This document shows positions 51,089 through 61,995 of a stretch of 64,000 nucleotides of DNA, piece after piece (position 1 is the first letter of the stretch; the number at the start of each line of letters is the position of its first letter). The position numbers and the translations under genes were made by a program. Origin of the DNA: Asterias amurensis (lineage: Eukaryota; Echinodermata; Asteroidea; Forcipulatida; Asteriidae); contig NC_092655.1 in assembly GCF_032118995.1 (NCBI RefSeq), positions 11,585,917 through 11,649,916 of the forward strand. Direction: 5' to 3'. The notes beneath the pieces were generated by a model. The model did not search any database. It saw only the letters and a program-made list of their open reading frames with translations, and was not told the DNA's origin.

Positions 51089-53325
51089 ATTAATAAGCGT
51101 GAACATATGAAGGTTTGCATATTTCTATGCAAATGTAACTTGCATGGTATAAAGATAGTCAAGGTAGAAATCTTCCCTTCTATTTGTTTTACTTGAAACG
51201 CAACAGTTTTTAGTGCCAAGTTAACAAAGTCCAGAACCTGATGTTTGAAAACATTGAAAACGAATCAGCTTTCTTTTCAATAGGCCCCTATTTAATTCTT
51301 GAGACTCAAATAACTGATTGAACTTTCACAGGTTTGTTACTTTAAGTGTATGTTAGATCACACACAGCATGCATTGTGTGTGTAGTCTCCAACAATTACC
51401 AAAGTTGTATGCGTCATTTTACGCTCGCTCGCTGTGGCTACCTAAATATAAAAATTTGCATTAGTTAATAATTAATGTTAGCATTACAGGAAATTTCCAT
51501 TAAAGGATTCTGAGCTTCGCCACAAAAAGTGGAAACTATACATCCTTTTCACCAGGAGCAGTTATGCCTGGGGCAATCAGCAGCCCTACTGGTTTGTGCA
51601 TCATCCAATCAAGTCCATTATTTGGAAAAGCAATTACATGGAGATAACAGGTGTTAGTTGTCAGATGAAAAGGATGTTTTATTCTAGCCCATTTCTTTAA
51701 TGGAGCTTTCCCGCAATGCTCTTTAGTTACCAAGTACCAAGCATGCCTCATGAAAAAAGGAAGGTGTTCCTGAACAAATCTGAGTAGAATTAAGATTATC
51801 CGTTAAAACTAAGACCAATACCTAACCTGGCGACACACTTGCAACTAGTCTCACTGTGTGCATGTGTGTAACAAGTGCTAGAGTCAAATGCAGATGTTAA
51901 AGAAAGTCCACCTTAGATACAGTGTTAAATACACTTGTATAATAATACAAAGTCCCCGATTATTATTGATTACAATCACTGGACAGTATACACTAAAAAA
52001 GAGTACTTACATGTATTTCTAGAAAATTAAGTACATGGGTGTCACACACACGCTAATCTATTGCCACTAACTTCACTAGGACGCTACATAACTCAAACCA
52101 GATATACATAGTTTGTACAAAATCCAAACATAAGAAATAATAAGAGATACAAATCGAAAAAGCCTGTTTATAGTAAACGTGAAAAGCTAAGGTGAAGCAA
52201 ACTGTGACAGGGTTCTGCAGCAAGCAAGACACCCGTGCGAGTTGCGAGGAAAATATATCTGAAGATAAGTTTTTTCCACACACACGGGGCCTCTTCTAAA
52301 CCTCAGTTTAAGCTCAGATGTTACATGTAGGCTTCGTTTGATCTTGGCAACACCATGCAAATTTGTACACTTACAGAGACCAAGTTCTTGCAAGAACTAT
52401 CGTTGACCATAGTTCGCCTACTATGTATAGCCCAAACTCTGTCTAGTTGACGATAGTTGGACTATGCTCGTCAACTATTTGGAACCAGCCTACCGAGCAT
52501 GGCTGGTTATAATTAGACAAGTGCACCAGTTTATCAGAAAATAACAATGTACACTATTGAGCAGCCAGTCCCGTTGACATGACATGAATTGGGTCGTTCG
52601 CACTATACAACTTCTGTGCGCATGCCCTACGGGTGTCACTAAACAGCCACCGGTTAACCATTTTTCATTGCAGGAACTTGACCTGACTTGATACAAAGCC
52701 CAAACCAGAGCCCAAGCCTGGGACGCCAAGCTGAAGCTTGGAAAAGACCCTTGGTCGCTTCACGGTCGCTATCCCGTTGAGTATAAACAAAGCTCAAGGT
52801 ATAATATTTCATCTGATCATATGTACAATACAAAAGACACGGTAGCCTTAAAATACGACTCGGACAAACAAATATTTAAAAAGAAAAATACAACTACAAT
52901 CCAGACTGCATCTATAGTCGAAAGTAACAACATGGAACTGCAACTTGAATTTCTTCGAAACTTAAGATGTTCTTTGTGAACTTGTTCATGAATTAAACTC
53001 GGGTATTTTAACAGCAATTTAAAGAAACCATAACTCCTGGCAGTATATTTTATAGTACTTGATTAAAAAGTAATCAACACAAAGGAAGATATGATTTGGC
53101 TGCAGCACGGAAGAATAGCCAAGAAAGTGAGATAGTAAACATTTAAACAATTACACAAGTGGAAGATATTGCATATGAAAGCAGGAGATCCATGATTACA
53201 TTATAGCTGTTGACCAGTTTCTGAAATGGTTTTTGGCTCAAGCAACTTTATGAAATGAGTATTATAGTTGGTCTAATCTGGGATAGCCTAATTTGCAAGA
53301 ATTGCTTAAATTCTCCTAACCTGCC
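51089..53325. other. Intergenic, no gene seen
   Basis: No coding exon recognised. A TTAACAAAG / ACAGGTTTGTTAC segment near 51290-51410 resembles decayed TTAA MITE sequence. Confidence 0.45.
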
Positions 53326-53329
53326 TGCT

Positions 53330-54145
53330 GCCTGGCTGCTATGGCCACCGCCATCCTCAAATGGCCAGCTTCCGATCTCCTACAGCTAGCAGCCCATCCA
53401 CTAAGGCTGGGTGCCATTCCCTATGGCCAACCAAGCATCCGCAACAGCCAGCCGATCATCCTTTATGCCCAGCTGCTCCTCCATCGCTACAGCCAGCCTC
53501 TTGTCCACTACAGACAGCAGCCCATCCACTACAGCTGCACATCAGCTACAGCCAACCGATCGTCCGCTACGGCCAGCCGCCCGAACGCTACAGCCAGCTG
53601 TCCAACTTCTAGAGCCAGCCACACGTCCACAACCACCAGCCACCACAGCTAACCGCCAATGAACTACAGCCAGCTGATCATCCATCACAGCAAGCCTCTT
53701 GTCCACTACGGCCAGCCGCCCATCCACTATATCCAGCAGCCCATCCGCTACGGCCAGCCGCCTAAATGCTACAGCCAGCTGTTCAATTGCTAGAGCCAGC
53801 CACCCGTCCACTACTGCCAGCCGCCAATCACCTACAGCCAGCCTAATCATCCATAACAGCCAGCTTCTTGTCCATTATGGCCAGCCACCCATCCACTACA
53901 GCCAGCTGCCCATTTGCTACAGCCAGCCTATTTTCTGCTATTGCCAGCTTTGAACGCTACAGCTAGCTATCCAACTGCTAGGGCCAGCCGCCTATCCGCT
54001 ACCGCAAGCCGCCAATCTGCTGCGGCCAGCAGCCCATCCACTACAGCCACCTGCCCATCCGCTACAGCCAGCTGATTATCCGCTACAGCCAGTGTCCCAT
54101 CCACTCAACCAGCTGGCCATCTACTACGGCTGGCCCCTGTCTGAT
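53330..54145 (+). repeat. Degenerate CAGCCAGC minisatellite
   Basis: About 800 bp of imperfect 21-27-bp units built from CTACAGCCAGC and GCCCATCCACTA. Frames on both strands look like repetitive proteins (SYSQP- or RLAVVD-type) but are broken by stops and indels, so I treat it as non-coding. Confidence 0.85.
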
Positions 54146-55235
54146 ACTGCCAGCCTGTGCCGCCTACTTGCTCCATTGCTGTGGCTGCCCCAAAGCGAAT
54201 CACATTTCATTACATATTTGATGTATCGTGCATGCATGACGTGTTCATGTACATGTGCATATTGTTCAAGCCACTTAAACGAGTCACTTAACGAGCCACT
54301 TAAACACTGCGCTTCTTAATACCTCTTTTCTTTCTCACATGGTAATTAGTAAACTTATCATTAACCCCTTTTGAGCAAAGGGTCACACATAAGAACAGAC
54401 TGCAGTAGTCACTTAACTTCCAACAAATCATGAAAACAAAACAAACCATATAGAGATATATCTTAATTGACACTCACCATCTCAGTCTGATTCCTGACCC
54501 CCAAGCTCTTAAAATTAATCTCCAAACATGATATGCTCCAGATACTGTTAACAGACTATACAACATTGCAATGGACATTTTCTGAGTAAGCTAAGGGGTC
54601 AACACAATCTTTTTACAGGAATCCAGCCCATAACATAACCCATTATTCAAAGACAATCAATCCATAGTCCAGCTATAATTGCATTTCAATTTTGCAAGGG
54701 GAAACAATCAACAAAAACAGTAACAATTGGCATAAGTAATCAAAACTTTAGTGGCACTATTATAAAATTACAAAAAAACAAAACAAAAAACCATCTCAAT
54801 TATTTTTTTATTTTATTATAAAAGAAGAAAAAAAAATGTGCAAAACCTGATACATTTGATCACAGGAAATGATCAAAAAGTACTGTTTTTATATAAAAAA
54901 AATATTAATAAAAATTATCACATTTTTACAAGGTGTACCGTTACATTTATTATTTGCATATTTTCTGGCATTATTCATCAGCATTTTCAGCACCAGGAAC
55001 CTCTATTAATTAAATGCATTGATTACGTAAGTGTGGGGAAAACAAAAAAAGATTCAAACAGGATTCAAACTCGGTTCCTGTATTTCCGGTTCTGACTGGA
55101 AAACTACAGAGCCTTCATTCAAGAAATGCATCACAAGGTTTTGTTTCTTCAAGATGTATTTGAGAGTGGTGTTGGAACAAGTAACATTTAAGACGGAGCT
55201 TGCATTTAAGGCATCCAAAAACCTCCTACATAGGA
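54146..55235. other. AT-rich region downstream of DOCK
   Basis: Includes a run of T/A with AATAAA on the minus strand near 54800-54815, a possible polyadenylation site for the DOCK transcript. No gene seen. Confidence 0.35.
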
Positions 55236-55239
55236 TACT

Positions 55240-55860
55240 TTCATATTTGGCTTCGAACCTGTTTCCTCCCTATTGCCATTCTAGTTGTTTTACAAGTAAA
55301 ATGTACAGAAGCGGGTTCGAACATCAAACAATATGTGATCACTTCAAATGTTTTACACAGGATTTGAACCAACCACTTCAAGGATGTTTTTCCTTTTATG
55401 GATTTATAGATTCCAACCTGTAACCTCTCTTTTGCCATTCTAGTTGCTTTACAAGTAAAATGTACAGAAGATGATTTGAACATAAACTAATATGTGATCA
55501 CTTCAAAATGTTTTACAGTTTGACCCAACCATTTCAAGGATTTTTTTCCTCTTATGGATAAAGATTCAAAACCTGTAACCTCTCTTTTGCCATTCTACTT
55601 GTTCTACCAGCAAAGAGTACCGAAGAGGGCTTGAACATCAAGCGGTATGTGATCACTTCAAAATGTTTTACACAGGATTAGAAACAACCATTTCCGGGGT
55701 GTTTTTCCTTTTTTGAATAAAGATTTCGAAACCTGTAACCTCTCTTTTGCCATTCTATTTGTTCTACCAGAAAAGAGTACCGAAAAGGGTCCGAACATCG
55801 AACAATATGTGATCAATTCAAAATTGTTTACTCAGGATTTGAACCAACTTCAAGTGCGGA
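55240..55860. repeat. ~158-bp tandem repeat, four units
   Basis: CCTGTAACCTCTCTTTTGCC recurs at about 55417, 55573 and 55732, with a diverged first copy near 55259. Each unit also has ATGTGATCACTTCAAAATG and CAGGATTTGAACCAACCA. It lies just past the DOCK stop, probably inside its 3' untranslated region. Confidence 0.85.
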
Positions 55861-56015
55861 GGACGTACTGTTCCAAGCAGGACTGGAACCAGTGACGATA
55901 AAAAGGTCGCTCATGGAAAATGTTCAAAGAGAGAATCGAACTAACAGCAGATTACATTACCAATTATTGCTACAGACCAGGCAGCCCTATGCTTTGTGTG
56001 TATAAGTAGTCGCTC

Positions 56016-56135
56016 TCATGATGTGTTGTTCAAGGTAGGTTTTCTAGCCGGCGATCCGGGAAGTAGTAAAGGCTCCTTCATCTGGGGCATTGGGGTGGCT
56101 GTAGAACTTGGTTCTTTGCCTGGGAGTGGTGGGGG
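56016..56135 (-). CDS. DOCK1/2/5: DOCK last coding exon (stop)
   Basis: PPPLPGKEPSSTATPMPQMK, then EPLLLPGSPARKPTLNNTS and TGA. Acceptor gttacag|CCCCCA; exactly 40 codons including the stop. Confidence 0.78.
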   Translation of the reverse strand, partial: PPPLPGKEPSSTATPMPQMKEPLLLPGSPARKPTLNNTS

Positions 56136-57912
56136 CTGTAACAAAGCAGAGAAATAAACTTACCAACATTTCAGAAAACATATAAAAACAGGGCTCAAAT
56201 TTAACAACTGGACCACAGGCAAGGGGGCCCAGTCATTTCAGCCTAGGGTCAAGTAAACTTAACACCTGACCAGTGTTTTTGTGAAAATGATGCTCAATGT
56301 TGGTTTTAAGTCTGGTTTAATCGTTCAATTACGTATGGTATTTAAGCATACTTAATGTAGTTCTTGACAAAATAAATGACACTATCTTTTCATGCTGCTG
56401 AAACATTTCTCAGGTTAAAATGTTTCTTAATCCGTTTCTCAAAAAACACATTCTGTGGAAGAGAATTGTTTCTCAGGATGGTACAAATTGTCAATTGCTG
56501 CTGTGCTTCTTACAAATTAACTTTAGGTGGTTTGTTTTTCGGAGTAAGTACACAAGGTGTAAACACACCACACTACCATATTACATGTAAAATTTGTGAC
56601 TGGTATCCTGCTCATCTCTGAAAATTATTAAGAAATATTTTCGTCATAATGAAATTTGGCCCTGAACAAAATTCCTTGCCTTACCTTGTCCCTGAATGGT
56701 GAGGCACCCAACTGGAGGCTAAGTTTCTTTGGAGGGAGTGGGTTGGGTCCAGCGTCTTGGAAGGGTAGGCTGGAGTAGTCACTATAGGCTGCCTTTGGCG
56801 GAAGCTTAGGAGGTACATCTGGGTCGTCTTCAGGGGAGCTTGTCATCATGGCTGCCCAGAAAAAACAGTTAAGATAAACTGGTTAAATACCATTAATTAG
56901 TATTTCATTTTATGATTTATTTGGCTATTCCACAAAGAACAGAAACAATACATGTACTTGCAAACAAAAGTTTGTTTAAATGAAAAGCATAAAGTAGTCC
57001 TACAGGCTGAATAGCAACTAAAACACTGGTCCTGAATGAAGATGACTGACAGAAGGTTTGAATACAACAAGGAACAACCAAGGGTAGACTGAGAAAGGAC
57101 AAGGAATGGGTGGGAGAGGGAACAGCAGGGAATTTGAAACAAAGACGACCCAAAAGTCGTTCAATCCAATTTTATTTATTTTAATTCTTCGGAAAACACA
57201 AAAAAAAAAAAAAAAAAAAGCTGATGCCGCCCACAGAAATGAAAAAGTAAAAAAAACTGTCATAAAAACAAAAGACGTGCCCTTCCAGACCTAGCTCATA
57301 AAAAGGGCAACAAATTATGTATCTGTGTACTAACCATAACACAGAAATCTAAAATTGTAGTGAAAATCAAAACAAAAGCTGGCAAGTAAAAGCATTACAC
57401 CAACGTTATATATAAGAACCATTATGTTAAAACTATTTTAGAACTAAGACCCCGATATTGTCAAATTAAAGCAGACACACCAACCATGAAATGGGGGAAA
57501 ATAGTAAAATAATAAATACATGAAATAAAAGCATTGTACAAATAAAAAATGTAAAGATCGAGGCCCGATTAAATGATTAAAACACAAAACTAGAAATGAG
57601 AAGAGACAATGAAGAATAAATGAAATAAATGTGTGCAAATACAACACAAAGTACAAGAATACATATCTGACGTCCAAACCCAGATGCCATAATCAACTAA
57701 TTTGGCTTTTTGAGATTTTGTTTCCAGATGGCAAGTTCGGATTAACTTGCGTTAGAAAGGAATACTTACGGACATGCATCGACATCGCCTTCAGAGGTCT
57801 TGGTAATGGGGATGCGTTGGCCTTCTTCATATCCTTACGAAGTGGCCTCGCACTTGATATCTGCCGAAAGACGCAGAGTAAGGGGAGAAATCAAAACTAG
57901 TAATAAGAGCTA

Positions 57913-57988
<76 letters not shown>

Positions 57989-58890
57989 AATATTAATAAT
58001 AACTTGTAATGATTACAATAACTGGCAATATTACTAATAACTAGTAATATTTTCTAATGAACAGTAATAATAATAACAACAATTATATTTCATTATTTTA
58101 AACTAGAGTTTTACATAAAATCTCACAACAAGATATACAGTAAACCAGAAATCAGTTACAAAATAGTCAATTACATGAAGTAAAAAAAACCCAATCATTA
58201 AAAACCATGTCATACATTAATAACAATTAGTTTAAAAACATTACATGAAAAAGTACAACTCTAAGCTGCAGGGTAAATCCAAGGGGTAAATCCAACACAA
58301 TACTGTCTCAACTCTCCACTCTCATGTTCCCATCCATACACCTAGGTAAAGAGAAGCAATTATGGTTAAGTGCCTTAGTCCAAGGCACAAGTGCCATGAC
58401 CAGGAATTTAACGCAAACTGTGAAGATTTAGCTTTTGTAACTTGCGTCTAATGTACTACACTGCTCTGCCACGACACGCCACTGGCAATTTTGATAGTAA
58501 CCCTTGCTAAGAAGGAATAACGTAATAATAATACCTATAATATTATCATTATAAGAAGGTTAAGTCTCAAGGCTTTGAACGGTTAGTAGTACTGTGAGTT
58601 GAACTTAAATGCTTCAGCATTATTTTTCAATTTCTTCATAGGGTGCCCTTTACCAAGGAGAAATGCCTTGGTGACCTTGCCCTTTCACAAACGCAGCATA
58701 CAGGTCTGCTCATGGGTATATTCCTCTCACCTTCTCATCCAGGATAATTGGTTTTGCCGCCTCCTTTGACGGCGTACTAGCGTTGGAACCAGAGTCTTCA
58801 GCCGACATATCTTTACTGTTACGTTTTGCCGGACTACCTGACACCTTATCCTTATGCTGCCCCGAGGATTTACTACCTGGGGTACCTTGC
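56016..58890 (-). CDS. DOCK1/2/5: DOCK1/2/5-type Rac GEF, C-terminal exons only (partial)
   Basis: Four minus-strand exons: 58890-58731, 57860-57770, 56851-56685 and 56135-56016, with matching phases and a TGA at 56016-56018. Together they encode ~178 residues: a Ser/Lys-rich region with SPAKRNSKDMS, then PIILDEKISSARPLRKDMKK, a PLPRPLKAMSMH segment, DVPPKLPPKAAYSDYSSL, and a final PPPLPGK tail. This order resembles the C-terminus of vertebrate DOCK1 (KRNSK, LSFSM, ADVPPPLPLK, PPPLPSK). That tail follows the DHR2 GEF domain and carries SH3-binding prolines for adaptors such as CRK (family knowledge). The DHR1 and DHR2 domains are not in the window. The similarity is to a low-complexity tail, so the family call is good but not certain. 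The gene converges with LOXL. Confidence 0.72.
56685..56851 (-). CDS. DOCK1/2/5: DOCK exon (second from end)
   Basis: MMTSSPEDDPDVPPKLPPKA and YSDYSSLPFQDAGPNPLPPK, rich in PxxP motifs. Acceptor gggcag|CCATGA, donor GACAAG|gtaagg. Confidence 0.8.
57770..57860 (-). CDS. DOCK1/2/5: DOCK exon (third from end)
   Basis: ISSARPLRKDMKKANASPLP and RPLKAMSMHV. Acceptor cggcag|ATATCA, donor TGTCC|gtaagt. A (CTG)20 tract lies ~50 bp upstream in the intron. Confidence 0.75.
57910..57987 (+). repeat. (CTA)6(CTG)20 trinucleotide repeat
   Basis: Six CTA then twenty uninterrupted CTG triplets in a DOCK intron; CAG on the transcribed (minus) sense strand. It is ~50 bp from the exon at 57770-57860. Confidence 0.97.
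58340..58420. repeat. Dispersed repeat (GAGAAGCAATTAT family), short copy
   Basis: AGGTAAAGAGAAGCAATTAT and GCCATGACCAGGAATTTAAC match segments at 15.8 and 44.3 kb. Confidence 0.5.
58731..58890 (-). CDS. DOCK1/2/5: DOCK exon (fourth from end)
   Basis: QGTPGSKSSGQHKDKVSGSP, then AKRNSKDMSAEDSGSNASTP, ending PIILDEK. Acceptor attgcag|GCAAGG, donor GAGAAG|gtgaga. One leading base means the upstream exon ends in phase 2. Confidence 0.75.
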
Positions 58891-60146
58891 CTGCAATACA
58901 AACAAAGCATCTTTAGGTAACTCATGAGTTTAGGAAGTTGGAATGGAATTTTACTGAATCAGTTTATTTTAAATTGGTAAAATTATTTTAAATCTTGATG
59001 TGTGAGCCTAGTGGAAATGATAAAAAAGAAAGAAACATATATCATGAGAATTGTTAAAAAATGTTCTTCATCATGTTCATAAACATCTTATTTGTAAAAC
59101 CAAATTTGTTAATTCAAGTTTTGTGTCTAAGATAACCAAAATAAATCAGGTATTTTTTACATGCAAGCGAACGTGGCTACGCTGTGAGTCAGTCTGCAGA
59201 GGAAAATCATAAATTAGTTTCTACCCTCTACTCTTCTTAATACTAGAGATGGTAGAACTTGTTATATTCATAAAGAAAGAACCAAAGTAATCTTAAGAGC
59301 TGTTAAGCAAAGAAATACAAATTTGTTAAGCAAAAGTTAGAAGGTTCAAAGATTCATATATTAACATGGTGGTCTTACTTCCTGTACGCAGGATCCAGTT
59401 TCATAACACTGTTTAAACTTAGCAAGTTTTGAGGCTCACAATATCATGCCATTATACATGTACACCTGGGGTGTACCAAGTATCAGTGTGTGTTTTCAAT
59501 GGGGCTTCAAAATTAAAGGTGACTGTAGGTCGATGACTCACCCCAAACGAATTCTGCTCATAGTAGTGTTAACCGGCTATTAGGGAAATTTGTGAATTTT
59601 GACCGTACCGTTAATGAGTTACAACAATTTGTTTACAACCGTGAGGTCACGGACCGCACCATGCCACTGCGCTGGGTTAACCCCTGCTGGCATTTGCCAG
59701 GCAGATCAAACCGAGGCACACAGTTTCTCAAACGATAATTGCCTGTTACATGGTGCTTGGCGGTTATCATTCAAGAATATTACCACCATTCAAAGAAGGG
59801 CGAAGGGAACACTCATCAGAGTTTGCTCACCAGAAGTGCACTTAAATCATAGCCAGATAAGAAACTGTGGGCAGGTCCAAGTGCAAAAAGCATCACGATT
59901 TAGATGTTTGTGTAATCCAGATATATCTCTTATCCAGTAATTCGTGTTTTGTCAAATTAGATCATGGGTACAAAAAGGTGATGGAGAGTTGCTGAAGACA
60001 GGGTGGGGGGCAATTTGCCCTGTCCCTCCCCCCCCCTATTTTGTTTATTATAAATTAAATTAAAAGAATTGATAATGCACCTTGATTTTGTCATATCATG
60101 TGAATCACTCTTCAAAGTCAGTACCAAAGAAAACATTGACAAATCA
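58891..60146. other. Probable DOCK intron
   Basis: No convincing exon. A weak possible donor at 59379 (minus, AGGAA|gtaaga, phase 2) would extend the DOCK reading as KLDPAYRK, but it has no good acceptor. Confidence 0.4.
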
Positions 60147-60150
60147 TTAA

Positions 60151-60533
60151 AGGAACACGTTGCCTTGGATCGGTCGAGTTGGTCTATTAAAAGCGTTTGA
60201 AACCGTTTGTTATGAAATGCATATGGTTAGAAAGATGTTTTAAAAGTAGAATATAATGATCCACACAAGTATCACTCGAAACTGAACGGTTTTCCTTTTA
60301 CGTCGCGAACTATCATGGTCGGCCATTTATGGGAGTCAAAATTTTGACTCCCATAAATGGCTGACCGTGTTAGTCGACAGGGTAAAAAGAAAACCACACA
60401 ATTTCGAGGCATATATGTGTAGATCATTGTATTCTACTTTTACAATATCTTTCTAACCATATAAATTTTACAACAAACGGTTACAGAACGATTTTCAAAG
60501 ACCAACTCGACCGATCCAAGGCAACGTGTTCCT
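60151..60533. mobile_element. Full-length hairpin MITE, TTAA family C, copy 2
   Basis: TTAA at 60147-60150 and 60534-60537. AGGAACACGTTGCCTTGGAT and its mirror are at the ends, with the same central CATTTATGGGAGTCAAAATT fold as 45413-45794. The two copies differ by scattered substitutions only. Confidence 0.92.
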
Positions 60534-60932
60534 TTAAAACTGGGTGAAGTGCTCATCAAATAGATGACACAAGCTTTCCAACAAGACCTACTGTAATTAG
60601 GGCTACAATGTAGAGTATTTACTCAACATACATGTACAAAATGTTTCATACATGTACATTGTCCATCTTATACAGAAGTAACCCCACACACACACACCCA
60701 ACCCCACACCCATTCCCAAGATTCCCAAAACACACATGAGAGGAGTTTGGGTACAACATGCCACATACACTGTACATGTATCGAGCATAAGATGTTGTTG
60801 TTGCCCCTACGGTCTCTAGAGTTAAGAATGAGTTACTGTTTGTGGAAGAAGAAAAAAAAACAAATTGACAGCCACGTTTGTTTAGTTGTGAGATGATGTC
60901 AACATTACTGGATCCGAGTCTAGTCGAGTTAA

Positions 60933-61239
60933 AGCCATTGGACACTTTCGGTAAACATGTAAACAGTAATGTCCAAGGCCCACACTTCGTGTATCACAAC
61001 TTCTACATAAAATAACAAACTTGTGAAAATATAGGCTCAAACGGTCATCGGAGTCTGGAGAAAATAACGGGAAAGCCCATCCTTGTATCCGCACGTTTCG
61101 CTGTGTCATGACATGTGTTTAAAATAAATCCGTAATTCTCGATATTGAGAATTGATATTGTTTTATTGTTTTCTCAAAAAGTACAGCTATTCATGGAATA
61201 ATATTTCAAGAGAAGTCTTCAAGAAAGTGTCCAATGGCT
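60933..61239. mobile_element. TTAA MITE family B, shortened
   Basis: TTAA at 60929-60932 and 61240-61243. The ends are AGCCATTGGACACTTTCGG and AGAAAGTGTCCAATGGCT. About 65 bp before the right end is missing relative to 5579-5952. Confidence 0.87.
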
Positions 61240-61291
61240 TTAAACTCCAGGCCTTGCTTACCCAAAAAGGATGAAGGGGTTAAGATGTTAA

Positions 61292-61652
61292 AGGCACTGG
61301 ATACTATTGGTAATTTCGCAAAATAATTGCTAGCATAAAAACTTACTTCGTAACGAGCAATGGAGAGCTGTTAATAGTAAAAAAAAACATTAGTGCGAAA
61401 CAGATCCCTCTTACAATAAGAGGTAATTTCTCCCTCAAATGTTAAAAGACTAAATAGGCATCTGAAAGTACAGTACACAAATTTGTGCAGCAAAAATTTG
61501 TGCAGCAAGGGTGTTTTTTCTTTCATAATTCTCTTGCAACTTCGATGACCAATTGAGTCTAAATTTTCACAGATTTGTTATTTTATGCATATGTTGGGAT
61601 ACACCAAGTGAGAGAACTGGTCTTTGACAATAACCAAAGGTGTCCACTGCCT
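61292..61652. mobile_element. TTAA MITE family A
   Basis: TTAA at 61288-61291 and 61653-61656. The ends are AGGCACTGGATACTATTGG and CCAAAGGTGTCCACTGCCT. Only ~50 bp separates it from the family B copy. Confidence 0.86.
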
Positions 61653-61812
61653 TTAACTTAGGAATCATTCAGAAGTTGACTTTCTACCGTTGCATAATCT
61701 ACAATGTAATGTACAGTTCTGGAGACACTAGCATTCCTACAACAATGTAACACATCTACCTTCCCCACGTTGCATCTAACAGTGATTGAAAATACATGAT
61801 ATCAAAAGTGCA

Positions 61813-61991
61813 GGGGTGGATTTCACAAAGGTAGTCCTAACTTAGGACTAGTCCTAGGCAATGCTAAGAGATAGGACCAGTCCTACATGTAAGTTAGGAT
61901 GAGTTACTGGTCCTAACTTAGGACTGGTCCTATCTCTTAGCATTGCCTAGGACTAGTCCTAAGTTAGGACTACCTTTGTGAAATCCACCCC
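61813..61991. mobile_element. Palindromic MITE, family D, copy 2
   Basis: GGGGTGGATTTCACAAAGG is mirrored by CCTTTGTGAAATCCACCCC. TGCA occurs on both sides (61809-61812, 61992-61995), a possible but palindromic and therefore weak 4-bp duplication. The interior is as in 2070-2242. Confidence 0.88.
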
Positions 61992-61995
61992 TGCA

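Noticed and set aside
53341..53953. Repetitive frames that could suggest a low-complexity secreted or matrix protein
   Set aside because: All frames are interrupted, units drift in length without keeping phase, and there is no signal peptide or splice context.
59379..59445. Possible additional upstream DOCK exon ending KLDPAYRK at a phase-2 donor
   Set aside because: The donor phase fits, but I find no acceptor with a pyrimidine tract, and the peptide has no clear match. Left out of the gene model.
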